DNA from: an uncultured Eubacteriales bacterium
GTDB lineage: Bacteria > Bacillota > Clostridia > Lachnospirales > Lachnospiraceae
Reading direction: 5' to 3'
DNA length: 33,333 nt
Assembly (NCBI GenBank): GCA_949292795.1
Contig: CASFBR010000088.1
Coordinates: forward strand, 1 to 33,333
Shown here one piece after another: positions 1 through 7,962 of this stretch (position 1 is the first letter of the stretch; each line of letters begins with the position of its first letter). A model generated the notes under the pieces. The model saw only the letters and a program-made list of their open reading frames with translations. It was not told the DNA's origin and ran no database searches. A program made the translations under genes and the position numbers.

Positions 1-592
1 TTTTGCCGAGTATTATGATACTGATCATTTTCTCTTTGGCGGGAGCGGCCTTGTTACAAGAGACGGGATATGTAAACCATCTTACTATGCGATGGAATTT
101 TTAGACCGGATCGGCCACCGGCTTTACCAGCGCGGGGAAAACTATATGATTACCGGGGACGACAAGGATGAGTGGTATATTGTGTGCCATAATTACAAGC
201 ACTTTAACTTCCAGTATGGCCTCAGGCAGGAGGATGAGGTTCGTGTGGAAGAGCAGAATCATCTGATCTGCGACGGGCGCAAGCTGCGTCTCCGGCTCTG
301 GCTGCCGCTGCCGGAAGGGGGACGGGCGCTGGCCGGCAAAGGAGATATTCCGGTAGAGATCAAAACTTACGCGGTCAATGCCCGCGTTGGCAGTATCCAG
401 GATCAATGGCGCCGTGCGGGATTTCCGGGAACCCTGCACCCGGAGGACATGCGCTGCTTTAAAAGTGCCAGTGTGCCCGGTATCCGTGTGCGTACGCAAA
501 GACTGATGGACAAAACGATCAGCTTTGAAAGTGTTCTTGAGCCCAACGAGATTCAATGGATACGGGTCAAAGTAGGACAAAATATCACATAG
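1..592 (+). CDS. GH39-type glycosidase / AraC-regulator-linked protein, C-terminal part (5' end outside window)
   Basis: The open frame enters from the left edge (frame of base 2) and stops at TAG 590-592, leaving about 196 residues. The text GSGLVTRDGICKPSYYA, then a beta-rich tail with YIVCHNYKHFN and a final EIQWIRVK, matches what I recall of the C-terminal half of GH39 beta-xylosidase domains. In Lachnospiraceae these often sit behind an AraC-type DNA-binding domain in one polypeptide. Known of the family: such proteins are thought to be sugar-responsive transcription factors rather than secreted enzymes. No HTH or catalytic Glu can be seen here because the N-terminal part is missing, so whether this copy is a free glycosidase or a regulator fusion is an inference. 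An AT-rich 250-bp gap separates it from the next gene. Confidence 0.7.
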   Translation, partial: FAEYYDTDHFLFGGSGLVTRDGICKPSYYAMEFLDRIGHRLYQRGENYMITGDDKDEWYIVCHNYKHFNFQYGLRQEDEVRVEEQNHLICDGRKLRLRLWLPLPEGGRALAGKGDIPVEIKTYAVNARVGSIQDQWRRAGFPGTLHPEDMRCFKSASVPGIRVRTQRLMDKTISFESVLEPNEIQWIRVKVGQNIT

Positions 593-698
593 TATTTTTG
601 TCCTGTAGCAAAATTAAAAAAAATGTTCCAAACTGTTTTGATTAAAAAGTCATAGTAATATTCTTTAAAATTCAAAAGCTATTTTAGGACAGATTTTT

Positions 699-704
699 TA
701 TAAT
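699..704 (+). promoter_or_regulatory. Possible -10 box for the first Fe-S flavoprotein
   Basis: A perfect TATAAT lies at 699-704 in an AT-rich gap, about 140 bases before the start at 843. No good -35 hexamer sits 16-18 bases upstream, so it would need an activator or be weak. Just downstream the 9-mer AACGTACAT is repeated directly at 708-716 and 722-730, which could be an operator. A small hairpin around 750-779 (AACCGCGT with ACGC and CGGTT, bulged) would lie in the leader. Confidence 0.35.
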
Positions 705-842
705 AATAACGTACATAAATAAACGTACATGCTGTGGTACGCATGAAAGAACCGCGTGTGCAAGGGACGCATAACGGTTTAAGCTTTGTCTGCGGTGAAA
801 TGGCAGAGCCGCACAGTGCATGCAAAACGGAGGTATTTTTAG

Positions 843-1814
843 ATGAAGATTTTAGCGATTTCTATGGGACGTAAAAACAAAAACTGCGATATTCTCGCAA
901 AACAGGCATTAATGGCCGCTGAAAAAGCAGGTGCCAGCGTAAAGTTTATGAATACGATGAACATGAACATTACGCACTGCCGTGGCTGCGGAGCCTGCTC
1001 AGCATCCCGGGATAAGGGCGGCCAGATCAAATGTATATTAAAAGACGATTACCTGACATTGGAAAATGCAATTCTTGATGCCGATGGTATCATTCTGGCA
1101 GCTCCGGTATACTCTCTGGCACCGACCGGTCAGCTTAAAAACTTTATCGACCGTTTTGGCGCCGCACATGATATATCTTCTGCAACGGTTGAGCAGGAGA
1201 AGCGTATCTCTGAGGGCAAGACCGGCGATGAACTGCTGGATGAGCGTCTTTTCAGAAAGAAATATGTCGCTTATATCTCTGTCGGCGGTGCACATACACC
1301 GAACTGGGTATCTATGGGCCTTCCCAATATGTACATGTTCGGTATGTCCACAGCGATGAAAACGGTTGGTCAGATCGATGCCTACGATATGGGCCGGATG
1401 ACAAATCCGGTATTCCATCCGGAATTTATGGAAAAGGTGGCAGGTCTTGGCAGACATCTCGCAGAGTCCATCGGCAGGGAATACGATGATGTAGAGTGGT
1501 ATGGTGAGGAAGGCGTATGTCCGGTATGCCATAACAAGCTGCTTTCTTATACGGCCGGCAAGGGCACCGAGGTGGAATGTCCGCTGTGCGGTACATACGG
1601 CAAGCTTGAGATCGTTGACGGACAGATTAAAGTAACCTTTAGCGATGCCGAGAAAAAGCGTGCCAGAAATACGATCACAGGCCTTTACGAGCACCACTAT
1701 GAGCTCAAGGATATGATGACCTATATTATGAAAAATCTCGAGCTTCATAAGGACGATATGGGCGACCTGATGAAGCCGTATATGGAATATAAGCCGGACT
1801 ATGATCAGGACTGA
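843..1814 (+). CDS. Iron-sulfur flavoprotein, NADPH-dependent FMN reductase family, with C-terminal zinc-ribbon-like tail
   Basis: This 323-residue protein has a flavodoxin-like N-terminal domain (about residues 1-200). The start MKILAISMGRKNKN gives the FMN phosphate loop, and APVYSLAPTGQLKNFIDRFG is typical of the FMN reductase family. A compact cysteine cluster C46-x2-C49-x2-C52-x11-C64 resembles the [4Fe-4S] motif of archaeal and clostridial iron-sulfur flavoproteins (Isf). After residue 220 two CPxC pairs (CPVC and CPLCG) form a probable zinc ribbon or rubredoxin-like knuckle, followed by a helical tail. The role is probably electron transfer from ferredoxin or NAD(P)H to an unknown acceptor. 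GGAGG at 830-834 fixes the start. A close paralogue with the same layout lies at 25515-26441. The substrate is unknown. Confidence 0.85.
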   Translation: MKILAISMGRKNKNCDILAKQALMAAEKAGASVKFMNTMNMNITHCRGCGACSASRDKGGQIKCILKDDYLTLENAILDADGIILAAPVYSLAPTGQLKNFIDRFGAAHDISSATVEQEKRISEGKTGDELLDERLFRKKYVAYISVGGAHTPNWVSMGLPNMYMFGMSTAMKTVGQIDAYDMGRMTNPVFHPEFMEKVAGLGRHLAESIGREYDDVEWYGEEGVCPVCHNKLLSYTAGKGTEVECPLCGTYGKLEIVDGQIKVTFSDAEKKRARNTITGLYEHHYELKDMMTYIMKNLELHKDDMGDLMKPYMEYKPDYDQD

Positions 1815-1895
1815 TACCTGGTGCATGTATATATCGTCCTTCTGACTGCGGGTTAGGGGACGTTGTAATAATTAAAAGTACCTCCGGTACGGAAG

Positions 1896-1901
1896 TATAA
1901 T
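1896..1901 (+). promoter_or_regulatory. Possible -10 box upstream of the SnoaL-like gene
   Basis: TATAAT at 1896-1901 lies 56 bases before the ATG. No clear -35 is found at the right distance. Immediately upstream is a short palindrome, GTACC-TCC-GGTAC (1879-1891), where a -35 or operator would be. This suggests a regulated promoter, but the gene may also be read from the flavoprotein gene upstream, because no convincing terminator lies in the 143-bp gap. Confidence 0.35.
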
Positions 1902-1957
1902 AAATAGCTGTTATTTTTTCTGTCACCGGGATGGTACGTTGCAAAGGAGCGTATAAA

Positions 1958-2293
1958 ATGACCAACAAAGAAGTTGTAGCGGCAATGTATAAGGAATTTT
2001 TTAATGACCATGATGTTAATGCTGCTTTAAAGTATGTCAGAGAGGATTATATCCAGCACAATCCCGGTGTAACCCAGGGGCGTGCCGGACTGATGGAAGG
2101 CTTCGCACAGAAATTTAAGGTGGAGCCGACGTTTCATCTGGAAATTCAGCAGATGATCGCTGAGGATGACAAGGTTGTCGTGTATCTGAAAAATGTAGAT
2201 CCTGAAGGCCGCACAAAAGCGCGTGTCGTGGATATCTATCGCCTTGAGGATGGAATGCTGGCTGAGCACTGGGACGTGCTGCAGGTTTGCTAA
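1958..2293 (+). CDS. SnoaL-like / NTF2-fold protein
   Basis: A 111-residue protein of the SnoaL-like (NTF2 fold) superfamily. The pattern AAMYKEFFNDHDVNAALKYV, YIQHNPGV, GLMEGFAQKF, then strands ending in YRLEDGMLAEHWDVLQ is the classic signature of this fold, with the conserved H-x-P and EHWD segments. Family members are small polyketide cyclases, isomerases or binding proteins, and the ligand cannot be read from sequence. The ATG at 1958 is chosen over one at 1931 because AAAGGAG (1943-1949) sits 8 bases ahead. It follows the Fe-S flavoprotein on the same strand, so both may act on the same small aromatic or polyketide-like substrate (inference). The stop codon lies inside a 22-bp tandem duplication. 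Confidence 0.8.
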   Translation: MTNKEVVAAMYKEFFNDHDVNAALKYVREDYIQHNPGVTQGRAGLMEGFAQKFKVEPTFHLEIQQMIAEDDKVVVYLKNVDPEGRTKARVVDIYRLEDGMLAEHWDVLQVC

Positions 2294-2321
2294 TATCATG
2301 CTGCAGGTCTGCTAATATCAG
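2278..2321 (+). repeat. 22-bp tandem duplication across a stop codon
   Basis: Two adjacent 22-bp copies (2278-2299 and 2300-2321) differ at only two positions. The first encodes the last residues and the TAA of the SnoaL-like gene; the second repeats the same end outside the frame of use. It looks like a recent slippage duplication. Confidence 0.85.
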
Positions 2322-2372
2322 AAAAGCGCAGCTTCGGCTTTAAGTACTTTAATAAACAGGTTAAAAAATATT

Positions 2373-2421
2373 AAATACCACAGGACAGGAGTACCATAGC
2401 TGTTTTGTGGTATTTTATTAT
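2373..2421 (+). terminator. Probable terminator of the SnoaL-like gene
   Basis: Perfect 10-bp inverted repeat AAATACCACA (2373-2382) and TGTGGTATTT (2406-2415) with a 23-nt loop, followed by a T/A-rich run. The long loop and AT-rich stem make it weaker than a canonical terminator. Confidence 0.5.
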
Positions 2422-2529
2422 TTTGAAGGCTCCGGACAGCGGACAGACGGCAGAGTGTGCCTGCACGCCGTGACGGATGGACACCGGATAGGCAGGGCGT
2501 TATGTAAAAAATTTTAAAAGGGAAAATAT

Positions 2530-2562
2530 AAAGGCCCCGAGGGGTATCGGAGCCTTTTCTTT
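2530..2562 (+). terminator. Rho-independent terminator
   Basis: AAAGGCCCCGA (2530-2540) pairs with TCGGAGCCTTT (2547-2557) with one mismatch and a 6-base loop. A T-rich run follows (TTTTCTTTTG). An A-rich stretch on the left side could let it work on the other strand too. Confidence 0.75.
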
Positions 2563-2830
2563 TGTATCTTTCATAAATTTTTCTTTCGTATTTATGTTTT
2601 CATTATAAACCGCAATTTTTTTATTTGCAACAACAAATGTTCGCCAAATTTCGACAAATAGATGTGTTCAAAGCTCTTTATACAGAAGGCATGCGGGGAA
2701 AAGCTGCGCAGCAGTTAAAACGCAGAAGGCATGGCCGAAGTGTTGCCTATGAACTTCTGTGGGATTGAGGTCTTGACATACGGCTTTTTTGCTGATAATC
2801 TCGTGTAGAGGCGAAGCTGTGCAAAAATAC

Positions 2831-2875
2831 ATAAGCTGAGAACATATAAGCTGAAAACGCATAAGCTGTGTAAAA
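2831..2875 (+). repeat. Triplicate 15-bp repeat
   Basis: The octamer ATAAGCTG recurs at 2831, 2846 and 2861, exactly 15 bp apart, with A-rich spacers that also resemble one another. It lies in non-coding DNA about 200 bp before the L,D-transpeptidase start. Confidence 0.7.
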
Positions 2876-2920
2876 ACACACAGATACCGCCGGGTAAATT
2901 GTAAAGGTTTATTTATCTTT

Positions 2921-2954
2921 TTGAAAAATATTAGAAACGTTTATGTTATATAAT
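2921..2954 (+). promoter_or_regulatory. Possible promoter of the L,D-transpeptidase gene
   Basis: TTGAAA at 2921-2926 and TATAAT at 2949-2954 are both good hexamers, but the 22-base spacer is too long for a standard housekeeping promoter. An overlapping TG-n-TATATA (2944-2952) could act as an extended -10. The start codon is at 3040, giving a leader of roughly 80 nt. Confidence 0.35.
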
Positions 2955-3039
2955 AGCGGCATGCAGTGTACAATCGATGAGAATATAAGCAGCAGTTTTT
3001 TGTGACCTTGCGGGCTGCTGTGAAATTGGGGATATATGG

Positions 3040-4443
3040 ATGAGAAAGAGACGGATTGCGCGTAATATTTTATTGTTTTTAATAGTGCCTCTGGCGCTGA
3101 TCGGTCTGATTTATTTGTTTGTATCGCTTTACTACACAGACCGGTTTTATAATGGCACATGGATCAATGGTGTTAATTTTTCCAATAAGACCGTAGCGGA
3201 GGCCAAGGAGAGCTTAAAAGAATATAAAGAGTCTTATATGCTGCGCATTTTGGAGCCTGATGGCGACCAGGAGGTGATTTCCGGTTCTGATATTGATTAT
3301 GCGGCTGCCTTTGACCGGGTGGACGAGATCAAGGCCGGGCAGGGGATATGGGGCTGGATCGGGGCTTTTGCTGATGTTAATTTTTACACAGTGGACAGCA
3401 CGATCACCTATGATGAAGAAAAGCTCGAGAATGCGGTGAATGACCTGAAATGTGTCAGCGGCAGCAATCTGGTCGAGCCCAGGGACGCTTATGTGGAATT
3501 TACAGAGGACGGCGTGAACCTTGTCCCGGAGGTTAGGGGAACACAGGTCGATGCCAGGAAAGCGCTTCCACTTATTCAGGAGGCGCTGTCTGAGGGAAAG
3601 ACCCGGGTTATTTTAGATGAATCCTGCTATGTGGCGCCGAAGGTGACGACGCAGTCCCGGGAAATCCGGGAGATCATGGCTCCGGTGGAAAAGATCGAGG
3701 GGACAACGATCACCTATACATTTGGTGATGATGAAGAGGTTCTCGATGGTTCGACGACAAAAAGCTGGATATGCCAGGATGAGAACGGTGAAATTACGGT
3801 AGATACTGAAAAGGTGACCGCCTATGTGGAAGAACTGGCGGAAAAATATGATACGATCGGCGGTTCGAGGGAGTTTGTCACGACCGGTGGCGCTACGGTC
3901 ACGGTGGGCGGCGGAAATTATGGCTGGCAGATCGACGTTGCCGCGGAGGCAGAAGAACTGGCCCAGCTTCTTAAGGACGGGGAAAGTCAGACCCGTGAAC
4001 CGGTGTACAGTGCCACAGCGGCGCGGCGCGGCGGCAATGAGATTGGCGATACATATATAGAGATCAGCATTGACGATCAGCATATGTGGTTTTATAAGGA
4101 CGGCGCTTTGTACACGGATACAAATATTGTGACCGGTACTGTGAATATGGGCTATGACACGCCAAAAGGTTCGTTTAAAGTGCTGAACCGTTATACGAAC
4201 ATTGTCCTGGAGGGTGATGAGGCTGACGGCAGCCGTTACAGCTCGCCGGTAGATTACTGGATCGGGTTTTACCGCAGCGGTTATGGCATCCACGATGCCA
4301 GCTGGCGCGGTGACAATCAGGCGAATTACGGCGGCAGCATTTATATTTCCAACGGTTCCCACGGCTGTGTCAATACGCCGTACACATGGGTTAAAAAGAT
4401 TTTTGATGCCGTAGAGCTCAATACGCCGGTGCTCATATATTAG
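3040..4443 (+). CDS. L,D-transpeptidase (YkuD domain) with N-terminal membrane anchor
   Basis: This 467-residue protein makes 3-3 cross-links, or other L,D-peptide bonds, in peptidoglycan outside the membrane. Residues 8-32 form a single membrane anchor. The middle part (about 35-330) matches the peptidoglycan-binding repeats often found before YkuD, seen in phrases such as GWQIDVAAEAEEL. The C-terminal YkuD domain (about 345-467) carries IHDASW with His418 and the catalytic SHGCVN with His441 and Cys443. GGGGA at 3028-3032 supports the ATG. It stands alone, between its own possible promoter and a strong branched terminator. Length and domain order are normal for clostridial members. Confidence 0.92.
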   Translation: MRKRRIARNILLFLIVPLALIGLIYLFVSLYYTDRFYNGTWINGVNFSNKTVAEAKESLKEYKESYMLRILEPDGDQEVISGSDIDYAAAFDRVDEIKAGQGIWGWIGAFADVNFYTVDSTITYDEEKLENAVNDLKCVSGSNLVEPRDAYVEFTEDGVNLVPEVRGTQVDARKALPLIQEALSEGKTRVILDESCYVAPKVTTQSREIREIMAPVEKIEGTTITYTFGDDEEVLDGSTTKSWICQDENGEITVDTEKVTAYVEELAEKYDTIGGSREFVTTGGATVTVGGGNYGWQIDVAAEAEELAQLLKDGESQTREPVYSATAARRGGNEIGDTYIEISIDDQHMWFYKDGALYTDTNIVTGTVNMGYDTPKGSFKVLNRYTNIVLEGDEADGSRYSSPVDYWIGFYRSGYGIHDASWRGDNQANYGGSIYISNGSHGCVNTPYTWVKKIFDAVELNTPVLIY

Positions 4444-4510
4444 CGGCACTGTGCCGGATCTGCCATATCCGGCCGGACCGGCTGCGGAAAAACGATTTAA
4501 AGAACAGTAT

Positions 4511-4583
4511 AAAAAAGGGTTGTGCGAATTTCTGGAAAGCTATACAATGATATAGCGAAGTTGGCACAGCTCTTTTAAATTTT
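4511..4583 (+). terminator. Branched rho-independent terminator after the L,D-transpeptidase gene
   Basis: The outer stem pairs 4514-4525 with 4564-4575 over 12 bp, including two G-U pairs. It is preceded by A6 and followed by TTTTAAATTTT. Inside the large loop a second hairpin forms between GCTATA (4539-4544) and TATAGC (4551-4556), so the folded RNA is Y-shaped or coaxial. Confidence 0.7.
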
Positions 4584-4651
4584 ACCGGAAACGGCACTTC
4601 ACCGGAAAGAGCATTTCACCGGAAAGAGCATTTTATCGGAAAGGGCGTTCC
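4584..4651 (+). repeat. 17-bp tandem repeat, four copies
   Basis: Four units start at 4584, 4601, 4618 and 4635, exactly 17 bp apart. The middle two are identical (ACCGGAAAGAGCATTTC in phase) and the outer two are diverged. The array lies between the terminator at 4511-4583 and the pyrimidine phosphorylase gene, possibly within that gene's untranslated leader. Confidence 0.85.
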
Positions 4652-4743
4652 GGCGAAATTTAAAAAATTCCGCTTGTGACCGCGTTGCGGCAAAGCGGAG
4701 GCTGTCGCTTAAAATCGCAGGATTTTTTGGAGGGAGGGTATAT

Positions 4744-6066
4744 ATGCGTTTTGTAGATTTGATCGTAAAAAAGCGGAATGGAGAACCGCTGAGCACTGAG
4801 GAAATCCGTTTTTGGATAAAAGGCTATGTTGATGGAGCTATTCCGGATTATCAGGTCAGCGCACTGCTGATGGCAATCGTTTTTCAGGGGATGGATGCCT
4901 GTGAGACGGCCGATCTGACCATGGCAATGATGCACAGCGGCGATGTGCTGGATTTAAGCTGCATTTCAGGGATCAAGGTGGATAAACATTCGACGGGCGG
5001 TGTCGGCGATAAAACATCGCTTGCACTGGGACCGATGGTGGCCGCCTGCGGCGCGCGCCTGGCTAAAATGTCCGGCCGGGGGCTTGGCCATACCGGAGGT
5101 ACTTTAGATAAGCTGGAATCGATCCGCGGTTTTAACTGCTACTTGAGCCGGGAGCAGTTTATACAGCAGGTCAATGATATAGGCCTGGCTATTGTGGGGC
5201 AGACGGGCAATCTGGTGCCTGCGGATAAAAAGCTGTATGCACTGCGCGACGTGACCGGAACGGTGGATTCGATGCCGCTGATTGCTTCAAGCATTATGTC
5301 AAAGAAGCTGGCGTCCGGAAGCGATGCCATGGTGCTGGACGTTAAGTATGGCAGCGGTGCTTTTATGAAAACGCCGGAACAGGCTATCGCATTGGGGCAG
5401 GAGATGATGAATATCGGTACGGCGCTGGGCCGGCGGGTCTGTGTGATGATCACAGATATGGATGAGCCCCTTGGTTATGCGATCGGCAATGCTCTGGAGG
5501 TGAAGGAGGCGATCGCGACACTAAAAGGAGAAGGGCCAAAAGATTTTACGCAGCTTTGTATGGAGGCGGGCAGCCGGCTTCTTATGATGGCAGGGATCGC
5601 CTCTGATCTAAAGGATGCGAGGGCCCGGCTGAGTACTGCGGTTGAAAGCGGTACGGCTTTAAATAAGCTGCGGGAAATGGTGTCTGCTCAGGGCGGGGAT
5701 GTCTCTCAGATCGATGATCCGGACCTGCTGCCGCAAGCCGCCTGCGTTACCGGACTTACAGCAAAGACCTCCGGTTATATTGCGCATATGGAAGCAGTGC
5801 GCCTGGGAACGCTGGCAATGCAGATTGGCGCCGGACGTGAAAAACAGGATGACACGATACGTCCGGGAACCGGTATTGTGCTGGCGGCCAAAGTCGGTGA
5901 TTATGTGCAGGAGGGTCAGCTTCTGGCACAGATTTACCATGATACACCGCTGACCGGACAGTGGATACGGGATTTTTATGCAAGTTACAGGATAACACCT
6001 GAAGCTGCCCGCAGAAATCCGCTGATTTATAAGATTCTCGGGGAAGAAACATACACACAGACATAA
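4744..6066 (+). CDS. pdp: Pyrimidine-nucleoside phosphorylase
   Basis: This 440-residue enzyme phosphorolyses uridine, thymidine or deoxyuridine to free base plus (deoxy)ribose-1-phosphate in nucleoside salvage. The family signature is clear: KHSTGGVGDK at residues 81-90 (phosphate site), then SGRGLGHTGGTLDKLES. The N-terminal helical domain, the central alpha/beta domain and the C-terminal hammerhead domain (IRPGTGIVLAAKVGDYVQEG) are all present. Length fits the family (about 430-440). I favour the broad-specificity Pdp over a strict thymidine phosphorylase because of the Firmicute context, but sequence reading alone cannot settle this. GGAGGGAGGG at 4729-4738 supports the ATG. mntP follows after 23 bp, probably in the same transcript. 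Confidence 0.93.
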   Translation: MRFVDLIVKKRNGEPLSTEEIRFWIKGYVDGAIPDYQVSALLMAIVFQGMDACETADLTMAMMHSGDVLDLSCISGIKVDKHSTGGVGDKTSLALGPMVAACGARLAKMSGRGLGHTGGTLDKLESIRGFNCYLSREQFIQQVNDIGLAIVGQTGNLVPADKKLYALRDVTGTVDSMPLIASSIMSKKLASGSDAMVLDVKYGSGAFMKTPEQAIALGQEMMNIGTALGRRVCVMITDMDEPLGYAIGNALEVKEAIATLKGEGPKDFTQLCMEAGSRLLMMAGIASDLKDARARLSTAVESGTALNKLREMVSAQGGDVSQIDDPDLLPQAACVTGLTAKTSGYIAHMEAVRLGTLAMQIGAGREKQDDTIRPGTGIVLAAKVGDYVQEGQLLAQIYHDTPLTGQWIRDFYASYRITPEAARRNPLIYKILGEETYTQT

Positions 6067-6089
6067 TTTAGGACTTAGGAGTAAAGAGC

Positions 6090-6665
6090 ATGGGATTATT
6101 TGAATTATTTTTGATTGCAGTAGGACTTTCAATGGATGCCTTTGCGGTAGCTGTCTGTAAAGGTCTTTGTATGCGGAAAATGCGCTACGGCCAGGCCGTA
6201 GTTATTGCGGTGTTTTTCGGCGGCTTTCAGGCTTTGATGCCGCTGATTGGCTGGATGCTCGGGCGTCAGTTTGAAAAATATATCACAAGCATTGATCACT
6301 GGATCGCCTTCGTGCTGCTGGCGCTGATCGGCGGCAATATGATCCGCGAGGCGCTTGGCAAAGAAGAAGAAAGCGAATGTGCCACAGATGACCGTCTGGA
6401 CATCCGCGAATTGTTTTTAATGGCCATTGCCACAAGCATTGATGCCCTGGCCATCGGGATTACCTTTGCATTTTTGCAGGTATCCATCGGCCCGGCAGTG
6501 GCCTTTATCGGCTGTACAACATTCATTCTGGCCTTTGCCGGCGTCTGTATTGGAAAGGTCTTTGGCGCCAGATACAAAAGCAAGGCCGAATTTTTCGGCG
6601 GCGTGATCCTTATACTGATCGGCCTGAAAATTTTACTGGAGCATCTCGGGATTCTTTCATTTTAA
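6090..6665 (+). CDS. mntP: Manganese efflux pump MntP
   Basis: A 191-residue membrane protein with six predicted helices. It expels Mn2+ and protects against manganese excess. The two-fold repeat of the family is visible: [14 protein letters not shown] near residues 12-25 and [15 protein letters not shown] near 110-125. Each half supplies an Asp that forms the ion path. TTAGGAG (6075-6081) lies 8 bases before ATG. It follows the phosphorylase gene closely, leaving no room for the yybP-ykoY manganese riboswitch that controls many mntP genes. Its 3' end overlaps the convergent Bfd-like gene by 9 bp. Confidence 0.92.
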   Translation: MGLFELFLIAVGLSMDAFAVAVCKGLCMRKMRYGQAVVIAVFFGGFQALMPLIGWMLGRQFEKYITSIDHWIAFVLLALIGGNMIREALGKEEESECATDDRLDIRELFLMAIATSIDALAIGITFAFLQVSIGPAVAFIGCTTFILAFAGVCIGKVFGARYKSKAEFFGGVILILIGLKILLEHLGILSF

Positions 6666-6836
6666 TTCTTCAATGAGTTCCCGGACGCTTTCTTCGCAGA
6701 CACCGCAGACGGTCGTCACATCGGTCGCGCGAACGACAGCTTCAAAATTTTCGGCGCCATTGGCCAGAGCATCGGCAATATCCTGTGCTGTGAGCCCAAG
6801 ACATGTGCAGATGATTTCAGACATATCGCGTTCCAT
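6657..6836 (-). CDS. Bfd-like [2Fe-2S]-binding small protein
   Basis: A 59-residue protein with C10-x-C12 and C44-x2-C47, the four-cysteine layout of the BFD-like [2Fe-2S] domain seen in bacterioferritin-associated ferredoxin and as a module in NirB, HcrA-type and dehydrogenase proteins. Of several in-frame ATGs the one at 6836 is chosen: AGGAG (6850-6846 on this strand) lies 9 bases ahead of it. The ATG at 6845 abuts the site and the one at 6824 is too far away. It is probably an electron carrier or an Fe-S donor; the partner is unknown. It runs convergently into mntP with a 9-bp overlap, and no terminator separates the two. Confidence 0.82.
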   Translation of the reverse strand: MERDMSEIICTCLGLTAQDIADALANGAENFEAVVRATDVTTVCGVCEESVRELIEELK

Positions 6837-6960
6837 CGTATTCATCTCCTTTTTTGGCGCAGCAGACAGGATGATGCGCCTTTTGAGGAATAGTATTTGC
6901 AAAAATGCACATTTTATGCACCGTAAGTGAACGGACACCGGAAGGAAAGGACTGGCTTAT

Positions 6961-7962
6961 ATGAAAAAAATTTTATTGATCGCTACCGGTGGGACGATTG
7001 CCTCCCGGGGAAGTGAAAGCGGGCTGACGCCTCAGATCAGTTCTGAGGAAATTTTAAATTATGTGCCGTCTGTAAGCCGCATATGCCATGTGGAAGGCCG
7101 GCAGCTTTTTAATCTGGACAGTACAAATATATTGCCGGAACACTGGGAGGCAATGGCGCGCACGATCCGGGAGCAGTATGATGTCTACGACGGCTTTGTG
7201 ATCCTTCATGGTACAGATACAATGGCCTACACTTCAGCTGCATTGTCCTATATGATCCAGAACAGCCCGAAGCCGATTGTGCTTACCGGAGCTCAGCGGC
7301 CCATTGATAAGGAAATCACAGATGCAAAAATGAATCTGTATGACAGTATTCTTTATGCCAGCGATCCGGATTCGCATGATGTGGTCATCGTGTTTCAGGG
7401 ACAGGTGATCGCAGGCACCCGGGCACGAAAAATCCGCTCCAAAAGCTTTAATGCTTTTTCAAGTATTAATTTCCCGGATGTGGCAGTCATCCGGGACGGC
7501 AGTATTATCCGCTATATTGAGTGGAAACCGTCAGGGCCGCTTCAATTTTATACAACGCTCAATCCACGGGTGTTTACATTAAAGCTGATCCCGGGGATGG
7601 ATGCAGGGGTCATCCATTATCTGAAGCCATACTATGATGCGCTGATCATTGAAAGCTTTGGCGTGGGTGGCATTCCGTGCTATGGAGAGGATGTATATAT
7701 GGATGCCATTGCCGAATGGACAGGCTCCGGCAAGCTTCTTGTCATGACGACCCAGGTACCGAATGAAGGAAGCGATATGGTTATTTACAATGTGGGTTCA
7801 AGAATCAAGGAACGGTTTGACCTCCTTGAAGCCTACGACATGACGCCCGAAGCCACCGTCACAAAACTCATGTGGCTCATGGGAACCTACACAAAATTCA
7901 AAGACATAAAAACCGGCTTCTACAAAAAAATCAACCACGACATCATGTTCACGAAAACCTGA
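6961..7962 (+). CDS. ansA: L-asparaginase, type I (cytoplasmic)
   Basis: A 333-residue enzyme that hydrolyses L-asparagine to aspartate and ammonia. Both catalytic threonine motifs are present: ATGGTIAS at the N terminus (nucleophile Thr12) and HGTDTMAY near residue 84. GAQRPIDKEITDAKMN is also typical. There is no signal peptide, and the length fits type I enzymes. GGAAAGGA lies about 10 bases ahead of the ATG. It is divergent from the Bfd-like gene. The 3' end runs directly into a nested palindromic element that starts at its TGA. Confidence 0.92.
   Translation: MKKILLIATGGTIASRGSESGLTPQISSEEILNYVPSVSRICHVEGRQLFNLDSTNILPEHWEAMARTIREQYDVYDGFVILHGTDTMAYTSAALSYMIQNSPKPIVLTGAQRPIDKEITDAKMNLYDSILYASDPDSHDVVIVFQGQVIAGTRARKIRSKSFNAFSSINFPDVAVIRDGSIIRYIEWKPSGPLQFYTTLNPRVFTLKLIPGMDAGVIHYLKPYYDALIIESFGVGGIPCYGEDVYMDAIAEWTGSGKLLVMTTQVPNEGSDMVIYNVGSRIKERFDLLEAYDMTPEATVTKLMWLMGTYTKFKDIKTGFYKKINHDIMFTKT

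Larger units (their letters stand above)
2294..3039. other. Gene-poor intergenic stretch (746 bp)
   Basis: It holds the end of a 22-bp duplication, two terminator-like hairpins (2373-2421 and 2530-2562), and a 15-bp triplicate repeat at 2831-2875. A possible promoter sits just before the L,D-transpeptidase gene. A 64-codon minus-strand frame at 2668-2862 has no ribosome binding site or recognisable content, so I do not call it a gene. No RNA gene was recognised. Confidence 0.6.

Noticed and set aside
101-580. Minus-strand frame opposite the GH39-type tail
   Set aside because: Antisense shadow of a recognisable domain on the plus strand.
593-842. FMN riboswitch ahead of the first flavoprotein
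   Set aside because: The conserved FMN-aptamer segments are not present; only weak local hairpins are seen.
2668-2862. 64-codon minus-strand frame in the large gap
   Set aside because: No ribosome binding site, no recognisable domain, and the repeat-bearing region looks non-coding.
4444-4472. Hairpins CGGCAC/GTGCCG and CCGGAT/ATCCGG as a terminator of the L,D-transpeptidase gene
   Set aside because: No T-run follows; the branched structure at 4511-4583 is the better terminator.
6067-6089. Manganese (yybP-ykoY) riboswitch before mntP
   Set aside because: The 23-bp gap is far too short for the aptamer.
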